64,000 bases of DNA from Bacteroidota bacterium (GTDB lineage: Bacteria; Bacteroidota; Bacteroidia; Flavobacteriales_D; Crocinitomicaceae). Of the stretch, positions 35,125-44,750 are shown piece after piece (the first letter of the stretch is position 1; each line of letters starts with the position of its first letter). The stretch covers positions 1-64,000 of the forward strand of contig SBGX01000031.1 of assembly GCA_006226425.1 (NCBI GenBank). Direction: 5' to 3'. Below the pieces are notes generated by a model. The model was not told the origin of the DNA and ran no database searches. It worked only from the letters and a program-made list of their open reading frames with translations. Position numbers and translations under genes: made by a program.

Positions 35125-37743
35125 CTAATTCTTAATGATTTTAAAAATTCCCAACTGTTCATTACCACGGAAAACTCGGGCCATGTACAAGCCGCCTTTC
35201 AATGTTTCCAGTTCGACGAAATTGGACTCAATTTTTCGGCTACAGACTAACTTTCCGTCCAAACTCCAAACTTCTACAAAATCAGGAATTTCATCTCCCT
35301 TAAAGAAAAGTCGCTCATCAATTGGATTCGGATAAAGCGTGATGTTCGTCTCAGATTCTGTCAATTCCTGCAAAGAAAGCACATTCTCTCCGTAAAAATT
35401 AACCAAATAATCATATGTTGTTCCGGTACAACCAGCTAAGCCTCCTCCACCATTGACGCAGATTCGCATTCTATAATTTTTTGATTTATGAAGGTTAAAG
35501 TTTGGGATGATTACCTTAAAAGTATCTTCCGCTAGCCCTTCATACTTGTCAAATGGTTTTGTCTCTCCCGTAAAAACTAATTCATTCAATTCACCAAAGG
35601 TCCCTGAACAGTTTCGATCCAACCATACTCTGACCTTTGCTCCTTCCCAATAATTCGAATCAATTGACTTGCCTGCCGTTACCAAGAGTTGAAATTCCTC
35701 ATCCGTCGGCAATAATTGCTGTACACATGTCTCACCTTGCCCCGCTTCATCATACCATAGATTTCCATACAATTCTAAGAAACTCATTCTTTCATCTTGA
35801 AGATGAGGGTTTATTGTCGCGGCACAATTAACGGATGAACAGTAAAAATCACCCACCCCACCAATTGATTCTGTCGTTTTGGAATTACATACTCCATAAT
35901 GGGCGGTTAGATTTGCTGTCAGAGGGCCTTCGTATGCATAAATAACTGTGTCCTCTGTAAACTTTTCCAGGACACCATTACTTACAAAAGTCCACTTCAA
36001 AGAATCTATATCCGGGGACGTATGCGTGAAAAAAATGACTTCATTGCATTCTTCTGCCAAAACGAATTCAATCCGAACTTCACGATCAATCTGCGGCAAT
36101 ACTACTGCCTCGACTAATTGCGGACAACCGTTCCACAAAAATTTAGCGGAGACTTTCAAACTGTCTGAACTAACTAAATCATAAGTCGAAACTTCTTCAT
36201 CGGACACCGTTCCGTCTGGGAAAAACCACTGAAGAGAATTAATCCCATTTGCTATATCAAGGCGAAAATCAATACTCCGGCACGACGAGTCAACTTCAGC
36301 CAAAATTAGCTCTGGATTGCTTTCGGGGTAAACTTCTATCCTTTTTCGGAGATAAACATTTCCTCCCGGCGTATTTAGTCTTACTGTCACCATATAGGCT
36401 CCATAGTTTCCATAGACATGCGTTGCCGTGCGCCCATTTGCAGTAGCTCCATCTCCAAAATCCCATAAATAATCCAAAGCAAACTCGTCATCTTCATCAA
36501 ATGAACATGTAAACGCAAGCTCAGCACTGCAGGAGTCCAAAAGAATGATGCTGTGTCCTATTAGATTTTCAGCATCAAAAGAAAGACTATCCTGAAATAG
36601 TTCTTGACTATACTCAAGCAGATTTTTTTCGTTCTCTGAAATATGCTCCCCATCATAAAGATAATCCTTCATCTCTATCAATCCTATTCCTTCCGTCTTC
36701 ATTTCTTCCATAGAAAGAGTACTTTCAGCGCACTTCCTCGTTTTTAAATGCTTTTTCCCTGCTTCCCAATAATTTGCAATGTATCCATACATATCCCTTT
36801 CTCCTCTTGAGACCTCAATTGAATTATCATATGATTCCTTAACTATTTTGGTAGATTTTATGGGATTTATTTCGCCCCAAAGATTCTCAACTCCCTCTTG
36901 ATCAATACAAACCAAATAAGACGATTTGTTTTCGTACTCCTTTTTTGCAAGAATATATTTCTTTTCAATCAAACTTCGCGTAATACTCTCATCACCTGAG
37001 AGCTTATAACTGATCGAATAACGAAAATAATCTCCTACGTTAAAATTATATAATTCTCTTTCTGACAAGGGATGATCTCCCTGTGATGCATCAAGCCCGA
37101 TCAAATCGCAATAAGTCGTATCATGCGGAAAAGAGAAAAAGGAAAAACTCTTGATTAATCCAAAATCCTGGGAAAGAGCAAACTTTCTGTTATTAAAGAT
37201 GTGCGGCACCAGCACTCCACTTCCATCCTTACAAATGAGTGTTACTTCCTTGATTATCTGTCCCTTTCCAAAAACAGTATCCTGAAGTTCATTCGTCACC
37301 GACGCGACAAAATGCGTATCCGACGCCGGCCCATAGAATACCCAACTCTCTCCTTTTTGAGCTTGATTCTGCACCCAAATCGAATCGCTCTCTCCATTAA
37401 TTATGCAAGTCTTTCCATCTGCTGAGACAACAGCACTTTTACCCAACCAATTTCCTTCTCTAAAAAGATTATCTGTACTTCCAAACCAGCAACTTAAGTT
37501 CAGGTACTCATTTGCGCTTTCGTATGGTACAATTGGCTGGTACGAGCCTGCAACACTATAAATCGAATCACTACCTACAACTGAAAGGCTATCCCATTTC
37601 ACAGTCTGATAAACCTTTGAAGTAGCCAGACTATTTACATAGTGACTTTCCGAACCAAATTTTGTCAGGGAAAAATCCTGAGCTCTAGCGTTAAAAAAAA
37701 TAAATAGAAATGAGGCAAGTATAAGTCGTTTAGTGTAATGCAT
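35125..37743 (-). CDS. Large T9SS cell-surface protein with PKD and GEVED domains
   Basis: A protein of about 872 residues: signal peptide (MHYTKRLILASFLFIFFNARAQ), a long N-terminal part of unknown fold, a PKD domain (about 400-470, LDYLWDFGDGATANGRTATHVYGNYGAYMVTV), a second PKD-like part with many Cys, a GEVED domain (about 640-780, KVRVWLDRNCSGTFGELNELV ... YRMRICVNGGG), and a type A sorting domain (TLYPNPIDERLFF ... GGLYMARVF ... KIIKN). It should be exported by T9SS. The longest frame starts with TTG; I prefer ATG at 37743. No enzyme motif is seen; it may be an adhesin. Confidence 0.9.
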   Translation of the reverse strand: MHYTKRLILASFLFIFFNARAQDFSLTKFGSESHYVNSLATSKVYQTVKWDSLSVVGSDSIYSVAGSYQPIVPYESANEYLNLSCWFGSTDNLFREGNWLGKSAVVSADGKTCIINGESDSIWVQNQAQKGESWVFYGPASDTHFVASVTNELQDTVFGKGQIIKEVTLICKDGSGVLVPHIFNNRKFALSQDFGLIKSFSFFSFPHDTTYCDLIGLDASQGDHPLSERELYNFNVGDYFRYSISYKLSGDESITRSLIEKKYILAKKEYENKSSYLVCIDQEGVENLWGEINPIKSTKIVKESYDNSIEVSRGERDMYGYIANYWEAGKKHLKTRKCAESTLSMEEMKTEGIGLIEMKDYLYDGEHISENEKNLLEYSQELFQDSLSFDAENLIGHSIILLDSCSAELAFTCSFDEDDEFALDYLWDFGDGATANGRTATHVYGNYGAYMVTVRLNTPGGNVYLRKRIEVYPESNPELILAEVDSSCRSIDFRLDIANGINSLQWFFPDGTVSDEEVSTYDLVSSDSLKVSAKFLWNGCPQLVEAVVLPQIDREVRIEFVLAEECNEVIFFTHTSPDIDSLKWTFVSNGVLEKFTEDTVIYAYEGPLTANLTAHYGVCNSKTTESIGGVGDFYCSSVNCAATINPHLQDERMSFLELYGNLWYDEAGQGETCVQQLLPTDEEFQLLVTAGKSIDSNYWEGAKVRVWLDRNCSGTFGELNELVFTGETKPFDKYEGLAEDTFKVIIPNFNLHKSKNYRMRICVNGGGGLAGCTGTTYDYLVNFYGENVLSLQELTESETNITLYPNPIDERLFFKGDEIPDFVEVWSLDGKLVCSRKIESNFVELETLKGGLYMARVFRGNEQLGIFKIIKN

Positions 37744-37790
37744 TGAACTCAAAAAATTAGATGTTCTCTATTACAATGACAGATAAGTAC

Positions 37791-38102
37791 CTATTTCCCC
37801 CCTAAATCATTTTCGTATTTTTTAAAAATCCGGTGATCGACCACAAAAGTGGCAATAGGCAGCAAAGAAGCCAGATAAGCCCAAAATTGTTCTGTCAAAG
37901 GCCATTTATGCTCGCGACTAACCACAAACACCATCAGTACGTATGCAATGAATAAAAAGCCATGAATCATCCCTACAACCATATTCGGCCCCGGCATATC
38001 ATACATATACTTTAAAGGCATCGTGATCGCAAACAATAGATAGGAAATTCCTTCCAGGATCGCCGAAAGTCTCAAAATCCCCAGGGTACTCTTCAAATTC
38101 AT
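37791..38102 (-). CDS. DUF3817 inner-membrane protein
   Basis: A 103-residue protein with three predicted membrane helices (LRLSAILEGISYLLFAITMPL, MVVGMIHGFLFIAYVLMVFVV, WAYLASLLPIATFVVDH), matching the small DUF3817 family of unknown role. The GxHG-like MIHGFLF segment and FVVDHRIFKK end are typical. Its start codon lies 2 bp after the uvrB stop, so the two are an operon. Confidence 0.88.
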   Translation of the reverse strand: MNLKSTLGILRLSAILEGISYLLFAITMPLKYMYDMPGPNMVVGMIHGFLFIAYVLMVFVVSREHKWPLTEQFWAYLASLLPIATFVVDHRIFKKYENDLGGK

Positions 38103-38104
38103 CT

Positions 38105-40129
38105 TTATTTTTTCTTTAATTGTTCTTCATAGGCACGCATTTCATCGCGCAATCTGGCGGCTTCCATGAAATCCAATTCTTTCGCTGCGGCTTCCATCTT
38201 TTTACGGGTTTGTTCTACCAGCAACTTTAACTGTTCTTCACTCAAATAGGCCACCAACGGATCTGCCACCATGTTTTGTCTGGCCTCTTCCCGTTCATCC
38301 AGACGTTTTGCATGAATATCTCCATCCGCCACCTTGGTCGATTCCATGATCTTATCACGCGATTTCATCAAAGGCTGCGGGGTCTGTCCGTGCTCCTCAT
38401 TATAAGTTTCCTGGATGGATCGTCGTCGATTCGTTTCGTCGATTGTTCGCTGCATTGATTGCGTGATCTTATCTGCATACATCAACACTTTTCCACGCAC
38501 ATTTCGCGCAGCCCGTCCCACCGTTTGCACTAAAGAACGTTCATCTCTCAAAAAACCTTCTTTATCTGCATCCAAGATGGCCACCAATGAAACCTCTGGC
38601 AAATCCAGCCCCTCGCGGAGTAAGTTTACTCCAATAAGCACATCAAAATCCCCCAATCTCAGTTGTCGCAGGATTTCTACTCGTTCAATCGTATCTACAT
38701 CGCTGTGAATATAGCGGCAGGGCACCCCGATTTTATCCAGGTATTTTTGCAGCTCTTCCGCCATCCTTTTCGTCAATGTCGTTACTAGCGTCCGTTCATC
38801 CCGCTCCCTTCTGATATGTATTTCTTCAATGAGGTCATCTATCTGATTCAAACTTGGACGTACCTCGATCTCAGGATCCAACAGTCCTGTCGGGCGAATC
38901 ACCTGTTCTACCACAACCCCCTCCGATCTCTCCAATTCATAATCTGCCGGTGTGGCCGATACATAAATTACCTGATTCATCAGTGATTCAAATTCTTCAA
39001 ATTTCAGCGGACGGTTATCCAATGCTGCCTGTAAGCGAAAGCCAAACTCCACCAGATTCACTTTTCGAGAACGATCTCCCCCATACATGGCTCTGATTTG
39101 CGGAATGGTCACATGACTTTCATCGACAATCAACAAGAAATCATCCGGAAAGTAGTCGATCAAACAGAAAGGCCGACTTCCCGGCTCACGTTGGTCAAAA
39201 TAGCGAGAATAGTTCTCAATACCGCTACAATAGCCCAGTTCACGGATCATTTCCATATCGTAACTAACCCGCTCTTCCAAACGCTTGCTCTCTTCCAACT
39301 TGCCCTCCGACTTAAAGGCCGCTACCTGCTTCACCATGTCCTCCCCAATTTGCTGAATCGCAATTTGCTGCGTTTCTGGGCTGGATACGAAGATGTTTGC
39401 CGGATAAATATTGATGTCCTTTAACTTCTCAATTCGCGAATTGTTCAGGGGATCAATCGTACTGATTGATTCAATATCATCTCCCCAAAACTCAACGCGT
39501 AAGGCGTAATCCGCATAAGCCAGAAAGATATCAATCGTATCTCCTTTCACCCTGAAAGTTCCGCGTTTGAAATCGTCATGCGCCCTGGAATATAGATTCT
39601 CCACCAGGCGGTGTAGAAACTTGTTCCGGCTGATGCTCATTCCCTCGTGAATCGAGATAATACTCTCCGAAAAAGCGGTCGGATTCCCGATTCCATAAAT
39701 GCAGGAAACAGATGACACGACAATCACATCACTCCTTCCTGACAACAGCGCTGATGTAGCAGACAAACGCAGACGCTCCAATTCGTCATTAATAGACAAA
39801 TCCTTCTCAATATAAGTATCCGTAACTGGCAAATAGGCTTCTGGCTGATAATAATCGTAGTAAGAAACAAAATATTCCACGGCATTTTCCGGAAAGAACT
39901 GCTTGAACTCCCCGTAAAGTTGCGCCGCCAGCGTTTTGTTGTGAGACAGGATCAATGTTGGCTTTTTGCACTCCTTGATCACATTGGCCATGGTGAATGT
40001 TTTCCCACTTCCAGTCACTCCCAACAAGGTTTGAAAGTCCTGTCCACTCTTCAATCCCTTTACTAGTTGATCAATTGCCTCCGGCTGGTCTCCGGTGGGT
40101 TCAAATTCGGCTTGCAGCTTAAAATCCAT
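38105..40129 (-). CDS. uvrB: Excinuclease ABC subunit B
   Basis: UvrB, the damage-verifying helicase-like subunit of nucleotide excision repair. The 674-residue length is normal. Walker A GVTGSGKT is at 37-44, the beta-hairpin that probes the lesion is YYDYYQPEAYLPVTDTYIEKD, motifs VDESHVTIPQ and LREGLDLPEVSLVAILDADK are intact, and the C-terminal UVR domain that recruits UvrC is present (LDFMEAARLRDEM). It is divergent from rpe. Confidence 0.98.
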   Translation of the reverse strand: MDFKLQAEFEPTGDQPEAIDQLVKGLKSGQDFQTLLGVTGSGKTFTMANVIKECKKPTLILSHNKTLAAQLYGEFKQFFPENAVEYFVSYYDYYQPEAYLPVTDTYIEKDLSINDELERLRLSATSALLSGRSDVIVVSSVSCIYGIGNPTAFSESIISIHEGMSISRNKFLHRLVENLYSRAHDDFKRGTFRVKGDTIDIFLAYADYALRVEFWGDDIESISTIDPLNNSRIEKLKDINIYPANIFVSSPETQQIAIQQIGEDMVKQVAAFKSEGKLEESKRLEERVSYDMEMIRELGYCSGIENYSRYFDQREPGSRPFCLIDYFPDDFLLIVDESHVTIPQIRAMYGGDRSRKVNLVEFGFRLQAALDNRPLKFEEFESLMNQVIYVSATPADYELERSEGVVVEQVIRPTGLLDPEIEVRPSLNQIDDLIEEIHIRRERDERTLVTTLTKRMAEELQKYLDKIGVPCRYIHSDVDTIERVEILRQLRLGDFDVLIGVNLLREGLDLPEVSLVAILDADKEGFLRDERSLVQTVGRAARNVRGKVLMYADKITQSMQRTIDETNRRRSIQETYNEEHGQTPQPLMKSRDKIMESTKVADGDIHAKRLDEREEARQNMVADPLVAYLSEEQLKLLVEQTRKKMEAAAKELDFMEAARLRDEMRAYEEQLKKK

Positions 40130-40157
40130 GGGCCATAAAAGTACTAAAAAATTGTGC

Positions 40158-40165
40158 TAATTTTG
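40158..40165 (+). promoter_or_regulatory. Candidate promoter -7 box for rpe
   Basis: TAATTTTG matches TAnnTTTG, 13 bp before the rpe ATG, in the 49-bp gap between uvrB and rpe. No TTG lies at the standard distance. Confidence 0.4.
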
Positions 40166-40178
40166 TCGAAAACAACTT

Positions 40179-40829
40179 ATGTCTGTACGCATCGCCCCCT
40201 CTATTTTGTCCTGTGATTTTGGAAACCTGCAACGGGATTTTGAATTAATCAACGAGAGCCAGGCCGACTGGTTTCATGTGGACATCATGGACGGTGTTTT
40301 TGTCCCAAATATTTCATTTGGATTTCCAGTCATGGAAGCCCTGCAAAAAACGGCCAAAAAACCATTGGACGTGCACCTTATGATCCAAAACCCGGATGCC
40401 TACATTCAACATTTCGCTGCCCTGGGAACAGAGGTTTTAACTGTTCATTACGAGGCATGTACCCATTTACATCGGACAATTCAAGCGATCCAACAGGCTG
40501 GCATGAAAGCTGGAGTCGCTCTGAATCCGCACACTCCCGTTGCACTGATCGAAAATGTAATCGAATCCCTTGACCTGGTTCTGGTCATGTCAGTGAATCC
40601 CGGTTTTGGTGGTCAAAAATTCATCGAACAGGCCGTCGAAAAAGTCAGACAGTGCCGTCAATTGATTGATCGTATTAATTCTAAGGCATTGATTGAAGTT
40701 GACGGAGGCGTCAACCTGGATACCGGAAAGCGCCTGGTGGATGCTGGGGCTGATGTTTTGGTTGCCGGAAGTTTTGTCTTCGGATCGGAGTCTCCAACTC
40801 AAACAATAGCAGCTCTCAAGCAACTCTAA
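40179..40829 (+). CDS. rpe: Ribulose-phosphate 3-epimerase
   Basis: A TIM-barrel enzyme of 216 residues that interconverts ribulose 5-phosphate and xylulose 5-phosphate in the pentose phosphate pathway. The signatures are APSILSCDFGNL, the metal-site HVDIMDGVFVPNISFG, LDVHLMI, VMSVNPGFGGQKF and the second acid site IEVDGGVNLDTG. All metal ligands (two His, two Asp) are in place. The next gene starts 2 bp later. Confidence 0.97.
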   Translation: MSVRIAPSILSCDFGNLQRDFELINESQADWFHVDIMDGVFVPNISFGFPVMEALQKTAKKPLDVHLMIQNPDAYIQHFAALGTEVLTVHYEACTHLHRTIQAIQQAGMKAGVALNPHTPVALIENVIESLDLVLVMSVNPGFGGQKFIEQAVEKVRQCRQLIDRINSKALIEVDGGVNLDTGKRLVDAGADVLVAGSFVFGSESPTQTIAALKQL

Positions 40830-40831
40830 AA

Positions 40832-41275
40832 GTGAATCTACAAGCACTTTTTTTCAAGTACTTCGAACAGGATCTGGAAGCCAACTTACACTTGCTTCGG
40901 AGTCTGGAAACACATGAAAATCAAATTGATCAGGAAATTCTAAAGCAATTTTCACATCTCCTCAACGCTCATCACATCTGGAATTGTCGCCTATATCAGC
41001 AAATTGAAGAATCTGGCTGGTGGGACTCCCATTCCCCCTATCACTTTGAGCGCCTGGCCCGTGACAATTATCAACAAACACTCAACTACCTGGAACATCA
41101 GGCTCCTTTCAATCAGGTTCATTACTACCTGGAAGACGAAGTCCAAACCGAGGGACTAAGCGCCGATATTTTGATGCAAATTTTATTTCACTCGAACTAT
41201 CACCGGGCACAGATCATTCAGTTACTGAAGAGGCAGAGCATCCAGGCAGGCTCTTTCCGACCGAATTTTGGATAA
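40832..41275 (+). CDS. DinB-like four-helix protein
   Basis: A protein of 147 residues starting at GTG. The DinB/YfiT-like bundle is suggested by a first His in HLLNAHHIWNCRLYQ and a HSNYHRAQII motif near the C-terminus, which together form the usual three-His metal site. Family members are thiol-dependent transferases or have no known function. Placed with bshA elsewhere in the window, a bacillithiol-linked role is possible but speculative. It is cotranscribed with rpe by spacing and meets the beta-mannosidase gene tail to tail. Confidence 0.82.
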   Translation: MNLQALFFKYFEQDLEANLHLLRSLETHENQIDQEILKQFSHLLNAHHIWNCRLYQQIEESGWWDSHSPYHFERLARDNYQQTLNYLEHQAPFNQVHYYLEDEVQTEGLSADILMQILFHSNYHRAQIIQLLKRQSIQAGSFRPNFG

Positions 41276-41278
41276 TGA

Positions 41279-43783
41279 CTATCTCCAAATCGCCTGAAAA
41301 TCTTTCAAATCAGGTTTTTCCTGAAAATGAATTTCAATCTTGTATTCCCCGGGCAAATAGGATTCAAAATTCTCGGAAAAGCGAATTCCTCCCTGCTGGG
41401 AATAAATCCAGCAATCTGCCAGAAAGGCACTTGTCTTCAATACCAGATTTGCTTTGTCATTCTGTACATCTTCCAGCAGAATTTCCACCTGGGATTCGGA
41501 TGCGCGTTCAAAGTTTTCCCGTTCATGAAAGAACTTCCGGCACTGAATTTCTCCCAGTTCATTCATCCAGTTGATCTCCAATACAAAATTTTGCTCCCTA
41601 AAGGCATCGTCTTTCGATTTCATAGCCACTTCCTGAAGCCAGGGTCCATCAATCTGAATGCTTTCTTCTCCCTTAAAAAGTTCTTTCCCATTCAGGTCAT
41701 GTGCCACATAGCTTATTTCACTAACAAAAGAGGCCTTTCCGTCATACACCAACAAGTATTGTCCTTCTCCCAACTTCCGAACACGCTCAATCACTGCTAC
41801 GTCGGCATAATCCTTTTTCATTTCATACTGGAGTGCTTTCCAGTTGCCGAAATAGTCAATTCCTGACCATGTTGGTGCCGGCCAGCAATCATTAAACTGC
41901 CAGTAGAGCGTGCCCATACATCTCGGTGCATCCGAACGATGGCCTGCCACCGCAATTCCCACCGCTTTGGCCTGAGTCAACTGAGAGTAATAGACAAACC
42001 GGCGAAAATCATCTGTCTGTCCATAAAGAATATCCGAGTGCTTTTTAATCATCCCGTTTCCTACGTAACTCTTCTGATGATGCTTCATCACGTCAGACTT
42101 AAGTCGCCAATCTTTTTCTTCACTAAAAGACTCCAAGGTAGCATATTCAGGAAATGACTGGAAGCCGTACTCTGCGTTAAAACGCCCTGTTTTGAGCCCA
42201 AAATCCTCTATGGGATCTCGTCCGTGCCAGACTCCCCAGTAATGCATGGTCCCATGATTGAAATTCTCCGCCTTTCCCCAATTGCTTAGTGGCGATGTAT
42301 GCACGTACGGTAAATACGTGTATTGTTCGACCTGTTCGGGAGCCAGCTTTTTAAAAATAGCCTCATAAGCAGCTTCTATTTTCTTCTGTTTCCTCCGACC
42401 AATGGCATAGCGGATTTGAAAGCCCCAATGTTTCCAGGCCACAGCTACCTCGTTATTCCCATTGATATACACTACGGAAGGGTGTCCGGCCATGCGGGGC
42501 AACTCTTCCGACAGCTCTTTGCGAACAAGCCCCAGAAAATGTTCGTCCCCCGGATACATCGCGCAGGCAAACATAAGATCTTGCCATACCAGGATTCCCA
42601 TTTCGTCACAAGCCTGATAAAATGCCTCGGACTGGTAGTATCCTCCTCCCCAAACACGAATCATGTTGAAGTTGGATTCTTTCATCATTTCCACCTGATG
42701 CCTGGTTTGTTCCTCGGTCACATGCTCTGGAAATACATCCTGCGGAATAAAATTAGCTCCCTTACAAAAAACAGCATGGCCATTTATTTTAAAATAAAAA
42801 CTGGTCCCCCACTGATCATCTTCCTGCACCAATTCAGTCGTTCTCACCCCAAATATCAAAGGCCATGAGTCTATGACATTCCCCGAATCATCATGTATTA
42901 TCACCGTGTCGCGATAGAGATGCTGCTCCCCATACCCTCGTGGCCACCACAAATTAGGATCGCTAATTTCAAATTCCAGGCGGTTCTCCTTTTTCCCAAT
43001 GCGGATCCCTTCCTTTCCCAGATGGCTCATGGATACCTTGTAATCCTTCTCCGGCAGATGTTCCAGACGAACAAAGAGTTCCATCGTCGCCTTATTTGTT
43101 TTTAAACTCTTGGTTTCCACTTTTGCCAAGCGGATGCGGTTCTCGTTGTAACATTTCAGACTCGCGGCCTTCCAGAGTCCCATCGTATTGATTCGAAGCG
43201 CCCAATCCCACCCAAACTGGTATTGAGGTTTTCTGCACAAGGGTGCCACCATTAATTCACCAGCATCATTCGGAGCAGGGTACTTATATCCCTTGCGGTA
43301 AGCACTCGCATGAAACATCACCGGAGGGGTAAACACCAGCTTCAATTGATTCAAACCAATTCTGGCTAGTTTTTTTATTCCCAGATGATGTGGGTGGAAG
43401 GCATTCTCAGTTCGGGCCAATTCCTTCCCATTCAGATAAATCGTCACATAAGTATCCAGCGAAGGGAAATGTAATTCCACATGATCCTTCGTCATCTGGA
43501 CGGAATCTAGCATGAATTCGCTGTAAAACTCCCAGGCATGCCCTTCTACCCACTGATACTCCTTTTCATTTTCCCCATAAAAAGGATCCGCCTGATAATT
43601 GTGTTTCTGCAAAGTAGACTGCACCGTACCAGATGTCCCAACTTCCAACAGTTGCCCCGAAACAGCATGTTTCATCTTCCAAGTGAGCACCTGACCAATC
43701 ATTGTTGAACTCATTGACATGACTATTATCAATAGAAATACGTGCAAATATCTGACCAAAATCAAGCTACCATTTGCGATCAT
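41279..43783 (-). CDS. GH2 beta-mannosidase
   Basis: A secreted beta-mannosidase of about 834 residues, signal peptide at 1-31. The sugar-binding domain (HAWEFYSEFMLD ... TYVTIYLNGKELARTENAFHPH), immunoglobulin-like domain and TIM barrel follow in GH2 order. The acid/base Glu is E445 in INGNNEVAVAWKHW and the nucleophile is E538 in FNAEYGFQSFP; WGGGYYQSEAFYQACDEMGILVWQD is the family-typical strand. It removes beta-1,4-linked mannose, as in the N-glycan core (Man-beta-GlcNAc). ATG 43783 is used rather than TTG 43795. It overlaps the glycosylasparaginase gene by 17 bp and is the last of a five-gene operon. Confidence 0.93.
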   Translation of the reverse strand: MIANGSLILVRYLHVFLLIIVMSMSSTMIGQVLTWKMKHAVSGQLLEVGTSGTVQSTLQKHNYQADPFYGENEKEYQWVEGHAWEFYSEFMLDSVQMTKDHVELHFPSLDTYVTIYLNGKELARTENAFHPHHLGIKKLARIGLNQLKLVFTPPVMFHASAYRKGYKYPAPNDAGELMVAPLCRKPQYQFGWDWALRINTMGLWKAASLKCYNENRIRLAKVETKSLKTNKATMELFVRLEHLPEKDYKVSMSHLGKEGIRIGKKENRLEFEISDPNLWWPRGYGEQHLYRDTVIIHDDSGNVIDSWPLIFGVRTTELVQEDDQWGTSFYFKINGHAVFCKGANFIPQDVFPEHVTEEQTRHQVEMMKESNFNMIRVWGGGYYQSEAFYQACDEMGILVWQDLMFACAMYPGDEHFLGLVRKELSEELPRMAGHPSVVYINGNNEVAVAWKHWGFQIRYAIGRRKQKKIEAAYEAIFKKLAPEQVEQYTYLPYVHTSPLSNWGKAENFNHGTMHYWGVWHGRDPIEDFGLKTGRFNAEYGFQSFPEYATLESFSEEKDWRLKSDVMKHHQKSYVGNGMIKKHSDILYGQTDDFRRFVYYSQLTQAKAVGIAVAGHRSDAPRCMGTLYWQFNDCWPAPTWSGIDYFGNWKALQYEMKKDYADVAVIERVRKLGEGQYLLVYDGKASFVSEISYVAHDLNGKELFKGEESIQIDGPWLQEVAMKSKDDAFREQNFVLEINWMNELGEIQCRKFFHERENFERASESQVEILLEDVQNDKANLVLKTSAFLADCWIYSQQGGIRFSENFESYLPGEYKIEIHFQEKPDLKDFQAIWR

Positions 43784-44750
43784 GCGCTGCGTCAATCAAT
43801 GCGTGTTTTTTCTCATCTGTATAGGCAAAATTGAAGCCATTATACACCGAATAGGCTCCTACAGTCCCCTTTTTATTGATTGCCAAAAAGCCACACTGTA
43901 ATCCTTCCATATCCGAATGTTTTGAAATAATTCGGTTTACTGCCTCTTTGCACGCCTCCTGTGGACTACAGCCTTGTCTCATTAACTCAACCACTGTATG
44001 ACTTCCAGCCACTCGAATGATCGCTTCACCCAGGCCTGTGGCTACCGCTCCTCCGACCTCATTATCGATGAACAATCCGGCCCCAATGATTGGCGAATCT
44101 CCTACACGTCCGGGCATCTTATATGCCCAACCACTGGTCGTACAGCCTCCATAGATATTTCCCTGTGCGTCCCGGATGAGCATTCCAATCGTATCGTGAT
44201 TTTCATGGTTAATCTCTGGCTTCTTTGCTTGCTGTTCCTTCAACCATTCCTCATATTTCTCCTGTACTTCAGGAAGCGGTGCCTGCATTTGCTCCATTCC
44301 CTTACTAATTGCATACTTCCTTGCCCCTTCTCCTACCAGCATGACGTGTGGGGTGTGTTCCATAATACTTCGGGCTACTGAAATCGGATGAGCGATCCCC
44401 TCCAAATAAGCAACTGCTCCACAACGACTATCCGAGTTCATTATGCAGGCATCCAGGGTGACATGTCCTTCTGCGTCCGGCATCCCACCAATCCCGACGC
44501 TGCGATTGCTTCGGTCAGATTCCGTAATTTTCAAACCCGCTTCAATGGCATCCAATCCCTCTCCTCCATTCTTTAGAGACTTCCATGCCCCCTGATTTGC
44601 TTCCATACCATGTTTCCAGGTAGAAATAATCTGGGCTCCCTGCACTTCTCGTTCTCCAGATAACCAATTGCCCGCTCGAGCTGTTCCTGAAGGAAATGCT
44701 CCCGCAACTACTCCCAATGCACTCAGCTTAATCCAATTTCTTCTTTTCAT
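43767..44750 (-). CDS. Glycosylasparaginase (N4-(beta-N-acetylglucosaminyl)-L-asparaginase)
   Basis: An Ntn-hydrolase of 327 residues that splits the GlcNAc-Asn bond left after glycoproteins are degraded. Autocleavage should occur before Thr187 in NHENHDTIGMLIRDAQGNIYG, and T187 becomes the nucleophile. Substrate-site motifs GRVGDSPIIGAGLFIDN and GGAVATGLGE are present. A twin-arginine-like signal (MKRRNWIKLSALGVVAGAF) suggests export after folding. The gene lies between beta-mannosidase (17-bp overlap) and a metallo-beta-lactamase (23-bp overlap). Elizabethkingia glycosylasparaginase is a well-studied relative. Confidence 0.95.
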   Translation of the reverse strand: MKRRNWIKLSALGVVAGAFPSGTARAGNWLSGEREVQGAQIISTWKHGMEANQGAWKSLKNGGEGLDAIEAGLKITESDRSNRSVGIGGMPDAEGHVTLDACIMNSDSRCGAVAYLEGIAHPISVARSIMEHTPHVMLVGEGARKYAISKGMEQMQAPLPEVQEKYEEWLKEQQAKKPEINHENHDTIGMLIRDAQGNIYGGCTTSGWAYKMPGRVGDSPIIGAGLFIDNEVGGAVATGLGEAIIRVAGSHTVVELMRQGCSPQEACKEAVNRIISKHSDMEGLQCGFLAINKKGTVGAYSVYNGFNFAYTDEKKHALIDAAHDRKW